Positions 13,701-24,800 of a stretch of 64,000 nt of DNA are shown here, piece after piece. Each line of letters begins with the position of its first letter. The first letter of the stretch is position 1. The notes below the pieces were generated by a model. It worked only from the letters and a program-made list of their open reading frames with translations, was not told where the DNA came from and searched no databases. The DNA is from Gavia stellata (lineage: Eukaryota; Chordata; Aves; Gaviiformes; Gaviidae). A program made the position numbers and the translations under genes. Location of the stretch: assembly GCF_030936135.1 (NCBI RefSeq), contig NC_082594.1, positions 103,269,020-103,333,019 of the forward strand, in the 5' to 3' direction.

Positions 13701-16700
13701 TATGCTGCAGAACAGTCCAACTCAGTCTCCACAAATGATATAATACCATAATTTGGGAAGGAAGGGCAAGAACAAAAAACATAGGTGGTAAAGCCATTTC
13801 AGTGGAGAAATCATCTTTAGACCAGGCCTTAACATGTAGCACAAAAATCTCAGCTGGAAGAGAAAAAAGTGCTAGAAACTGCTTTTAGATTATTCTCCGT
13901 AGAAAAACAAGCACGCAGGATTTTCGTTTGATGGTTGCCTTCTGAATTCAGGGGCTTATCAGATCCTTATTACTGAATAAGGAAATAAAGAGTTTCTATG
14001 TAGAATAACAAGTTCCTGGACTTTGTTCTTGAATCTGTGCCCCTCATGTGCTACACGATCAAAGTGATCTTTTATCCTGTGAGTTATCATTTGCCCAAGA
14101 TATTTACTGCCATTCCACAAACACAATTTCAGCAAAGATAAATTATATTAGCCTCATTTACCCCTTCTTAGCAGGTACATAAGTGCCATCTTCTGGCCAC
14201 AACAGGGACTGTAAGAGTGGTAAGAAGTGGTAAAATAAAAGGAAAAAAAGCTGTGAAGAATTATTTGCTCTAGAGACAGTAATAGACGAAGAACAAGTGC
14301 CTACAGGTTTAACGTGAAGGAATTTAATCTGAAGGTGAAAGCTTCTTCCTAAAGTTCAGAGTCATCACATTTGCAAACATCCTTCTAATGTTGATAGAGT
14401 GGGGAAGGATAGACACAAAGCTCTGCATGTAGGTGCATCTTAATCAGATAATGCCATTCACCTCTGTTGGAAGTAGCTGCAGCCAGGGGCCCAGTAACTC
14501 CTTCTTATCCTGCGTTCCCAAGATCAACGTGCTGTAGCCTAGAAAGCTAAATAGATGCCACAAACAAGGATTGTGCCACCAGTACTTCTCAATAGTACCA
14601 AGGAAAAGTGTTCAAATTCCTCTTAGGGCACTTCAGTAGAATTTCAAAGAACCTGACATTTGTCAGCCCTGTACCGTGTTGTCAGGCTGCAGCAGCAACA
14701 CACAACACTATTGAAAATATGCACCTGAATCAAGTGAATCTCAGCAATCTGTCCATGCATCTCCCATGAAGACTGAGACACCTACTTATTGCCACATTTT
14801 ATAAACTTAAGCCTAAGAATTATTGCCTCTTGCATAAACTTTATTTCTCCTCCCTCAAGTATAATTTGTCTAGAAATTTTTACCAGTATATTGCAAAGAC
14901 AAAAATGCTTAGAAGTTAATTAGTTACATATTCCTTCTTAGTCTTAAATACTTCGTGGTTACATCCCATAGTAAATCAAGTATCACTGCTAGTACCCAGA
15001 ATTTTATTGCATCCCATGACACTTAGCTGCCTTAAAATCCCATCTTCTGAGTAGTGACTACATGAACATCTTGATGTTAAAAAAAATCCCTCCCTCCTCA
15101 GCATGAGGAAGAAACACTAAAGGTCAGCTTCCAAAAGCTAGAAAGCAAATAATTATGAAACGCAGGTCTACTGTTCTTGGTGATTTTTTTAAGTCTCGCT
15201 CATTACAGGGGAGGAGAAAAGGACTGAATATGTTTTGTGAATGCCTGACAATATAAAATAAGGCACTTCAACACAGGTTCAATGGAATGGGTTACTGTAA
15301 ACACAGATTATACAGCATACTGCTAACAGATTATACACAAGTAAAAGTCACTTTAAAATCCAGAACCCCTTTTGCCCTAGATAATATGGGGAGGGAAAGA
15401 GAGAGGCTAAAAGGAACAATAGCACACTATTTATTGTTTCTGTGAAAGATGTTTCACACAAACTCTTTTGAAACCTGAAGTGAGCTTGATGGGTTTTGTG
15501 ATAATCACAAAGGACAAAGCCCCCAGTGCTTCTGACCTACTGATGCCAGTGGGAGGTTAAGTAGAGAGTAAAGGAACTAAGTACAAAGCACAGAGCAAAG
15601 GAACTGAGGCCTGCAATAGCATATCACCAAAACCCACTGAAATCTGTGGGAGCTTTGTCTCAGTGAAATTCAGAAGCACAGAACTTAAGGACATCAGGGT
15701 TTGATCCTATTTAGAACTGATTTTGCAAAATAGGTATCAGTGCTGGAAGAGGTGGATGTTCCCAGGCTTTACTCACAAGAAACACCGTAAGCTGAAAGCT
15801 GGTTTCATAAAGACAGTGTTTTCCGCTTCTGTTGACTGTGTAATCTTATTTTTCTTCTCCTAAATAAGCAAGCAAACACAAAAAAGAAACATAACTCCTA
15901 TCCAGTTGGACACATTTTTTTGCTGCTTCTCACTTCACTTATGGAAGGGGTGGGAAAAACCCTTTGAAGTAAAATTTCGTTGAATCCAAACCTAAATACT
16001 TTGTTTTAAAATACTTAACAAGAAAGGGGATAAAGAACTAGGACCACAAAGCTACCAGAAAGAGACAGAGGTTGTACAAGTGGTGAACAGTTTCACATTT
16101 TAACATTTTTATTGCTATTGGCTTACACACATGCCTGGAAATTGACTCAAACTCAGAATGGTGGCTGCCTTAGAATTGCAGACTTTTTCAAATAAATGAT
16201 TCACTGAAAAATGTCATTTGTGATTCCGAATTAAAAAAACAGCTTGCTTCCTATCATGCACGTTTTCTAAAGCACTGAATAATTTTAATGTGATGATGTG
16301 AACACATTTGTTACAGTTGTTCTTATAAACCCCGTAATGTGCTATACAGACTATTAACCATCACATATAGCATGTATTCTGTATCCGTTCCTTTTGTGCT
16401 GTGTCCTAAGTCCCACACATTCACATCATCTCTTAAGCCATAGTTAAACACTGACTTTTTCGAAAGAGTTAGTCTTTATTTAATGGCTGTTAGCCCTGAG
16501 CAGTCTCTGTGCCTCTGACGGACAGCAGGAACAGCAGTACCACAGTATTACCAGAGAAGGAAGTAATTTCTGACAAGCTTTCATATTCAGTTTTGCACCT
16601 ACAATAAAACCTTGCCTAGTCTCAGTCTTGCCAGCCTCCACATCAGACCAGAAGAGTTTGGTGATATAACCATGGAGAAGCAAAGTGGGAAGTCTGTTCT

Positions 16701-19700
16701 CATGTGTCTACCAGCAAAAGCAAGTCTAGATTGCACAGACAACCTAAATGGCTATTTGTCTTCTACCAAATTAACATTCTACGCCATAAGCTGTCAAGTG
16801 CAAAACCTCCATTCACTTAATAAGGAGTTGCAAAGATATCTTGCAAAGTGAGCTCCTTATTATCTTGCTGTATGCTTTGGAATCTCTGTAAATACTGGAG
16901 TAATATTCCAGATCCACTGGAAGCAGGGATTAGTGGGCAGTCCCATTTCCATATGGTTATCCAAGATACTGTTAAAGGCAGAGGCTTCCTCCTGTCTGCA
17001 AAATATTAAAATAAATTATTACACTAAGCATCAGATATAGACAAGCCACACCCTCAGTGGTTAGATATTGGCTCACCAGCAGTAGAAAAAAACCAAGTAT
17101 TTTTTAACACTAAAGCCAAGTCTAGAGTAGTAACATTATGGCAGAGCACAAAAATCTAAATGCTCACAACGGATAAAAATCCATAAATTCCCCTGCTCCA
17201 ACTTGCATCAGTAAGTAGTTCAAAAGTAACTCCAGGCCAGAAAGAAGTATTTTACACCAGGCTCAAATCTTGGCATTCATTAAGAATACCAGAGAAAGCC
17301 CCACAGCTAGAATATCTTAAGTGCCAACATCAGATCCAGCTGTCCGCATGAGAAGGCTGCCTGCAGAATCACCTTTTTTACTCTGGTCACTTATATCACT
17401 CCAACAGTGCAAAGGAAGAGACAACCTCTAAGGCTGTTAAACTTCATGAGGTTTTCTAGGTTAGAACTCAGGACCTTAAACTATACCTGGATACTTAAGG
17501 TGGAACTTAAAAATCAAATTGAAAGCTAGCTCTGTCCAAAGCTTCTGCACACCAACTCACTCGACTAAGCAGGCAGGCAAAATACTCCCCGTCCTACGAA
17601 GTTTCCAAAAGGCTTCCAAAGCACAGTTCCGCTACAGTCTGCCTGTCCATAATACTTGAGTTTACAAACAGTAAAAGAACAGATCAGCATCAATAAGTAT
17701 CAGTTTAACTCTCATGTACAGAATCACAGTGACAGGCCTGTAAGTTTAATCCTGCCAGAGTACAAACAGTGAGGGAAAGAAACTCTTCTCTCAGACCTAT
17801 TGTTTTCAGGGATCTGATTTTAGCGTGGTCTGTATTTGACACCAACATTTAGAGAACAATAAGTAAACCCCTCCCCATGATGTGAGGTAGAGCTACCCAG
17901 AGTGCCAATCACATTGCAAATACTTATAAATCATGGCAAACATACACAGTATTACTTTAATAAAGAATATAAAGCCACAGCAATATATTGAACATTGCAG
18001 GAAAACCAGTTTTGCTTTCTATAGAACACAGGATTCCAGGAAATTATAGTAAAAAAGTTGCCCCGTAAGTTAAATTACACCAGTAAATTAGAGAGTGATA
18101 ATGTGCAAGTGATAACTAATCCTTATCGAATGAGTCAGAGAAACACTGATAGGCAGACACAGATAATCAAAGAACAGGGAATATGACATTTTTGTGTATG
18201 ATTGTTGTCAATCATTTGTTAATAATGATGCACAATGCTAATAATAATTTAGGAGACCGAGCAAAATTTAGGATTTTTAACATCTTCAAAAAATCAAGAC
18301 TTAATGTTACTGCAAGAAAAAAATGACAGACATATTGTGTAAAACTAATTAAATGATTAAGATAATGAAATACAAGTTTAACAGGATTTCAGTTATGTAT
18401 AAAATGACAAGGACTATACTGAATTCAAAAACATTTCAGATTTCAACAAGCTTGAATAAGACTTGCACATATATTTCATCAGCTGGTACAAAGACAAAAA
18501 GATTCATTATATCAAGTAACCATAATTTGTTCTCAACAGCAATTTCCATACATTGGTGTGCTCATTTATTGCCCATCTGTCAAACAAAAGTAAGCAAACT
18601 GAATAAACTAAACCTGTGCACCAACACAAGTCAAAACTGTTAAACATAAGACATATGGAATAACATGGAACAATATTTTTAAAATATATAATATATGAAC
18701 AATAAGAATGATACTAAATGCTTTAGGAACCACACTGGCTTGCATGGTCTTTGAGGCAAGAACCATCCTTTATATTGTACAAATATATAACACAATGCTG
18801 GGCCATGGTACACCATATATTTATACAATGCCTTATGTTGTTATAAAAGCAACTCTAAATAACAAACCTGCTGCAAGCTCAAGTACCTGCAAATGTAAAA
18901 TTGACAAAAACATAATGAAAATAACATGCTTTTCATTAAGAAATTGTACAACTGTTTTATGACTACCTATAGAAAGAGGAGACAATACAAGCAATGTCAA
19001 ATTTTACTTCAAAATTACTGAGCATATTATCTTGATGAAGCAGATCTACTTTGAACAGCAAAGCCATAGCCTAGCAAAACCCAGACTTAAGTCTAAAGCT
19101 GCAGTAATTAACCTACGTCACCTTTTCCCACCCCCAAACCTAACATTCAGCCCTTGAGGAATGAGAATTTAATTTTCAATGAACAAAAGTTGCCAAGGAT
19201 AATTCTACAGACCCTAAGGATTTGTCTATACTGCAGGCAGAACCAGGACCGTATTATGGCACAGACAAAACCACACCAGATTTTAGCTTGGTAGGGGAAT
19301 GGGCATGGAGCCTAGCACAGTAAGCTAAGCACTAACACAGCTAGCCCATCGAGCACCAAGGCACTGCAGCTACCAGCACTTGTACTAAACAATTTTGAAA
19401 CACACTAGGGTACACCTACATTATTTTTCCCCCCTGCACATTACATAAAATCCGATTATGCATAAAGTCTGACTACAAACATGCTACAAAAGCGTATTTT
19501 TTAAAGATTCATAATAAAGCAATACCTAATACATAAAAAGCAATGAGGAAAACTTTGAGTACTTAATACTCAGTTTTTAAAGGAGTCACCTCTAGAACCT
19601 GTAGTGACACCCTGTGAAAGGCAAATATAAAATATTAAAAACTCAAAGAGTTTTAACAGGCAAAAAAGAACTCCCAAATGTAATGTGAATTTCCAGAACC

Positions 19701-21160
19701 ACTAGCAGCCTTTCTGTTCTGGGAAGGTTTTGTTTTTCTGTACTTTGTATACACTACTAACAGTGTGTTGAGAGAGCTGTGTTTGTATTATCAAGTATAT
19801 ACTGAAAGGAACATAATGTCAGGTACTCAACATTATGGAAACAGCTGTCACCATTTAACACTTAGGTTTCAAACCTGAAAATTGATCACCAATGCAGGAA
19901 ATCCATTCTCTCACTCACTCTCCCTCCCTATGCCAAGAGCCCTCAAAGAAATCATTCTTACACCTCAGAAAGCTTTTTAGCTGATGCAAGAACTGGACAG
20001 AGATAATTCGCATTTTTTCAAGCTCTCACTACATACTCTAGTTGTACCTTTGTTGCTCATATTTTTCACATGGTAGAACGAGCTACCTTTTATGAATTTT
20101 TGGACCAAGACATGAACAAGAACAGTAGTAAAAGTTATGTGTGAAGTAATTCACCATGTTGAAACTGGCAAAAATCACAAAAAGCAAAGACACTAGATTG
20201 GCAGTATTTTTTCCCCCCACTCTTCTCTAGCTTGGCAGCTTTGTTTAAAAAAACAAAGTATGAAAACTGCATTTTTTCTGATACAAGATCAACCTATAGA
20301 AATTTATGACACCTGGAAGAGTTTTCCATTTGCCACTAGAACGTATTTTAAAAATTCCTCTGATATCAGCCATATAACTGTACACAAACTCCTCCTTATG
20401 CATTTCATAATCTAAGTAGAACAAGAGCTCTTGTTACTCTGTCAACTTTCTCTGAATTTCAAAATATTCGGTTTTAAAAAGGGCTAATTGCTGGACAGCC
20501 ATACATTGATAAAAGAGAGAAGAGATTTCTGAAAGTAAGCTGCATTTGATTAACAACTCAATTAAACATCAGGCACAACTGAAAACCAGAACACAAACTA
20601 AAGCCACATACTCTTTCTGTGAGATTTCTGTAACATCCTAAGTCTCCTCTTTCCAATTTACTCCCTTGCTGATATACCGAACAATGAAATTTTAAGCTAA
20701 ACAATAACATTTCAAACATACATCATACAGCACCCTGCAAACCTCAAATCGCTGATTTGAGACTGATAACAACGCATTACTATAGCACTTGACAGTGTGC
20801 TTAACAAACATGCTCTTTAATAGATGCCAATAGCCCGCTCATGTCCTTGAAACTACACTTTGCAGCACACATGCAGTTTTATCACAAACATTAGCTACCA
20901 TTGTTAGCGTGAATGTAGCCATTGATTAACTATCTTCTTTACCAGTGCAAAACACTCGACTTTGAGAACAGCCTTTCCGTTCTGCTCTGTTTTACATTTA
21001 AGCAAGCAGCGCGGTTTCTTCCACCGTGACGGTATTGACCATGCTAGGTATCACGCTCCAGCGCCGGTCCTTCGCTCTATTCAGAGAAGGGTTTAGCGTG
21101 TGCTCTGTGCCACCTGCGAAACACCACTACCGGGCATTAAAAAACCGGCAATTTTCAAGT
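10784..21160. other. Intergenic DNA upstream of SCAF4
   Basis: About 10.4 kb of unique-looking, mostly AT-rich sequence between the CR1 copy and the SCAF4 CpG island. The 17.9-20.9 kb part is especially AT-rich and contains no open frame above about 100 codons. I see no exon with convincing splice sites and coding character, no tRNA-like cloverleaf and no intact mobile element. Distal regulatory elements of SCAF4 or its neighbour could lie here but cannot be named from sequence alone. Confidence 0.55.
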
Positions 21161-21435
21161 GTGAAGATGGAAGCAGTCGCCGCTTTCACCCCTGCCCGCC
21201 GCGGCCCCTCCCGCAGGGAGCCGAACTGAGCCAGGCCCGGCCTGACCCACCCGGCCCCGGTCAACCCCTCAGGGGCGGCGGCCTCCCCTGAGGACGACGA
21301 GCCGCGGAGCCTGCTGGCTCTGTCCAGACCCCACAGCTCAGGGAAGAGGCCGCTGGCCCCGCCACACCGCCAAGGCCGGCACCCGGCCCTTTCGTGGCGG
21401 CTGGGACGGCTTTATCCCCGCCATTTCCCCTCCCC

Positions 21436-21445
21436 GGGGGCGGGG
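21436..21445 (+). promoter_or_regulatory. GC box (SP/KLF-type)
   Basis: GGGGGCGGGG matches the SP1-family consensus and lies about 400 bases upstream of the SCAF4 start codon within the CpG island. Confidence 0.5.
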
Positions 21446-21454
21446 CCGGAGCTG

Positions 21455-21463
21455 ACATGGCGG
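21455..21463 (+). promoter_or_regulatory. YY1-like site
   Basis: ACATGGCGG resembles the YY1 core (CATGGCGG or ATGGCGGC), common near start sites of TATA-less promoters. A reverse-oriented version (GCCGCCATC) occurs inside intron 1 near 21,948-21,956. Confidence 0.4.
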
Positions 21464-21490
21464 GGCCCGGGGAGTAACCCGGCCCCAGGT

Positions 21491-21496
21491 CACGTG
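21491..21496. promoter_or_regulatory. Palindromic E-box CACGTG
   Basis: A perfect CACGTG in the context GGTCACGTGGTGC, the preferred USF/MYC-MAX type, within the CpG island and upstream of the probable transcription start. Confidence 0.45.
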
Positions 21497-21743
21497 GTGC
21501 CCTCGCCGCGCCGCGCGCGCGCTCCCACCCTCTCCTTTCCCCCGCCCCCCCCCCCCCCCCCTCCTGTGGGTGGTGCGGGGCCGGGAGGCCTGCACGATCC
21601 CAGGGTGCTGTGCGCGGCGTGGGCTCCGCCATCCCGCTGGGAGAGACGGTCTGTGCCGGGGCCCTGCCAGCGAGACGCCGCATCGAACGAGCGAACGAGC
21701 GAGGGAGAGGGGAGAGCGCGAGCCCCGCCGCAGCCAAACGGCC

Positions 21744-21764
21744 ATGTCCGCGCGCAGCCCCTGA
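21744..21764 (+). CDS. Upstream ORF in the SCAF4 leader (MSARSP)
   Basis: A six-codon ORF (MSARSP, stop TGA) that ends 89 bases before the SCAF4 start codon. Its ATG context is CGGCCATGT, with the favourable C at -1 and -2 but T at +4. No other ATG occurs between it and the main start. If the transcript begins upstream of 21,744, scanning ribosomes would meet this ORF first, so it could tune SCAF4 translation through leaky scanning or reinitiation. Expression is inferred, not shown. Confidence 0.4.
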   Translation: MSARSP

Positions 21765-21853
21765 GCGGGACCGAGCTGCCTCTCCTCCCCCTCCCCTCCT
21801 CCTACCCTCCTCCGCGCGGGCGCCCGCCCGCATCAGCCGCCGCCGCCGCCAAC

Positions 21854-21883
21854 ATGGAGGCCGTGAACGCCTTCAACCAGGAG
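21854..21883 (+). CDS. SCAF4: SCAF4 exon 1 (coding part)
   Basis: Encodes residues 1-10, [10 protein letters not shown], ending on a codon boundary at the donor GAG|GTGGGA. The ATG sits in an excellent Kozak context after a CCGCCGCCG run. The second residue is E; I recall D in human SCAF4. Confidence 0.96.
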
Positions 21884-24800
21884 GTGGGAGCCGGGGAGCG
21901 GGGGGGAGGGGAGCGGGGGGCCGTGGTGGGACGGGGAGGGTCACGGCGGCCGCCATCGTGTCCCCGCAACCCGCGGTCGGCTTCCGGCTCTGGGCCGCGC
22001 GGGCCCGGCGCGGCGCCGCCAGAGGCCTGCGCTGGGGAGGGCCCGGGCAGCGCTCGGCCTGGCTCGGCCCGGGCCCTCCCGCCGGCCCGAGGGGCGGGGG
22101 TGGGGGAGATCGGGTCTCCTCAGTAAAATGGAGGCGAGCGGGGTCAGGCCCGCCGCGGCAGTTGCAACGGCCTGGAGCGTTCCCCGAGCGACGCCGCAGC
22201 CCGGGTTCCCGCACGGGCCGGGGGGGGCAGGTCGCTGAGGGGATCTTCGGGTCCCCTTCTCTTCTCCCTCCCCCCCGCTCCCCCCCGGTTTCCTCCTCGC
22301 TCCACTGGAGAGCATTCGAGCCGGGATCCCTGTTACAAGGCGTTCCCACTGCGTGCGTGTTGTTAAGAAGGGGGAAGCCGCGTTTCAGGGCGCGAGGCAC
22401 TTTTATTTCCTCGCAGTGGTTTGGCGAGAGACCTGCCATGTGAACAGGCGGCAAATAGGATAGGCTGGAGGTTGAATATAGAGAGGGAAAACTGCGAGGG
22501 GGCTTATCTTTGTGTGGAAACGACGCCTGGGGATTGGACTAAGGGATCGACCCCAACACTAGGGACGTGGGAGGTAGGTTGGAAAGCGTAAAGCGTTCAG
22601 TCTTCTTTCATGGTACACAGAAGGTCTCTGTCTTCTGATGATGATTTTTTTTGATTCCTTAGTCAGCCAATCGGAATTTGAAAAAAAAATGGACCGTGAT
22701 TGTTTTTTGCATAATATATTAAAAAATACTCTAGTTTCTACTTTATAAAGTTTTTGACACATGACTTAAAATGATTCTTAGGTTAGATGACGCTCCCACC
22801 TCAGTTTGACAATTTTACTTTGGCAGGTCCTCTATGGACTATAGAACATGCATATTCTCGTTGCAGATAATGAGTTAAAGCTAAGCCAGAACCTATTCCA
22901 GGATGTTTAATATGCTTTGAAGGTTAGGTTGCTGTGCATGCTTGTTGATCAGAAACAGGAAAAATGGCAGACTACTCTCATGTGATGAAGTCATGCTGTG
23001 TAAAGTTCACTCTCTGCAACTGCTTGTCATACAAATTTACAGAAGTACAAAGTGAAAGGTAGATAGTATATGCGTCCTGTTAACGGTTTTGTTTTTATTT
23101 ATTTGCCCATGTTATGGGTGTATTGTGCTGCTTTGAACCAGTGGTATGGAAGGGTACAAAGTAACCTTCCCAAATATGTTAAAATAGAATGGCATGCATG
23201 TGGCATTTTCAATTTTCTTGTAAACAGAACAGAAATATTCTTACCTGCATAAATATAAACGGAAGTTCTAGCAGATTATTGCTTTCACTTCATTCATTTC
23301 AACATGTTGCTACTTGATAAAACTTAATTGTACAGACAGTGCTTAGTGTTTCTTAAACACTAAAACCCACTTCTTTTGCTGATCTGCTGGTGAAAGTATG
23401 TGTGACTTTAGAGTGAAAGCCGTGTTTCTTGGTATTCTGTGACTAATCTCCCTTTTAGAAATGGGTATGTTTTATTTCATACATCTTCCTCTCAGATGTA
23501 TTAAAAGCGTGATGCTTTTGCTTGATACAATCAGAAATATTGAGTGAAATTCTGATGGCTGGCTGCTGAAAGGTAGTAAAACACTGGATTTCATTTGAAT
23601 ATCAGTTAAGGGGAAGAAAACTATACTTGGTACAATCCCGGTTCTGCAATCATTTGTACGTATGACTAGTTCCATAGGACTACTTATGTGTAAAGCTAGC
23701 ATGTTAGTAAATTCAGGGTTTGTGTAATTACTGTCCTGTTCTCAGGAGGCGTGTTTATGATATTAGCTAAGAACATAAAGTCCAGTTCTTAAGCTGTTCT
23801 CTTAACTTTGCAGCATGTGTTGCCTGAAGCTGTGCATGCAAAATAATACATACTAAAATAAAGTGTGAAACATCTCAAACTTTTTTGAGGAGGGGAGGAT
23901 TTACAGTCAGATATTGTTCCATTTTTGGGCTTTCGCAGTGAAAGCGGAGAAAGTGAAAGAGCTGTTTCACAAAAGGTTTCAACGTTATTCACAGAATGGT
24001 GGCAATAGGACAGGCTAGTGAGTGTGTGAGAACTCATTTTGTCTGTAAGACTGTCTTACAATGCATAGACGTTGTGAGGACTACAGAGGTACCAGCCTCT
24101 GATCACTGAATGGTTAATTATTTTATTGAGAGTGAAATAGCTTCAACAGCAAAGATCAGGGTGTCTACAGAATACCCTGTAGGTCAAGAATTCCAGAACT
24201 TGCTGGCTGATGGTTGTACAACACCACTGTAGGCAGAGAATTGTGGTTTTATAATGGTAACTTTAACTGCAGCAGCCGTGAGTTTTGTGCTGGACTTCCC
24301 ATGTATGCTAGAGGTGATGTGCTTCTGGCTTTACTGTCTCTTCTTCTGTGGAGGTGGCAGCTGTCAGCTCTTTGCTAGTCTATATGAAGGAGGAGATGCC
24401 GCTTACTGCTTCAGGTGTTATGATAATTTGGGATTCTTTGGGGTGGGTTTGGTGATTACAGCAATTTCTTGAACGGTGGGAGGTCCAAGTTCAAATCATG
24501 GCTGTAAATTAGGTATCCTCTAAGCTATTATGTTGGTATGCTCTTCTCAGGCAAAAGAGCTTAGGGAGGAAGAGAAAAGCGCCAGCAACGCTCTTATTTA
24601 TGCAACTTGAACGGTTTAGTTTTGGCTGAAGCTGTTCACCCAGTCCAGTAGAAATCAGTAGTTTTGGCTGACTTGGGTTCCAATTACTCGGAAGTTCAGT
24701 TTCTGCCCTTTGGGTTATAGGCTTCTGACAATATGTATGACTATGTTGCAGTGAAGTAACAAGTTTCTGCCTGTCAGATAATTGTGATAAGTATGTGATG

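Larger units (their letters stand above)
21170..22250 (+). promoter_or_regulatory. SCAF4: SCAF4 CpG-island promoter
   Basis: A sharp change from AT-rich flanks to dense CpG and GC-rich sequence around the first coding exon. It is a TATA-less, housekeeping-type promoter. Recognisable sites include a GC box (GGGGGCGGGG, 21,436-21,445), a YY1-like ACATGGCGG (21,455-21,463) and a perfect E-box CACGTG (21,491-21,496). A run of 17 C at 21,545-21,561 lies just upstream of the likely start region. The transcription start cannot be fixed from sequence; about 21.5-21.75 kb is my estimate. No divergent gene is visible to the left. Confidence 0.85.

Noticed and set aside
21854..21883. Assignment to the paralogue SCAF8
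   Set aside because: SCAF8 has a different start and differs across the CTD-interacting domain. Exons 1-4 and the RRM flanks here match SCAF4 as I know it.
21261..22454. Several long ORFs on both strands around the CpG island
   Set aside because: GC-rich sequence lacks stop codons. The proteins are low-complexity R/P/G/A-rich and overlap the promoter, leader and exon 1 of SCAF4.
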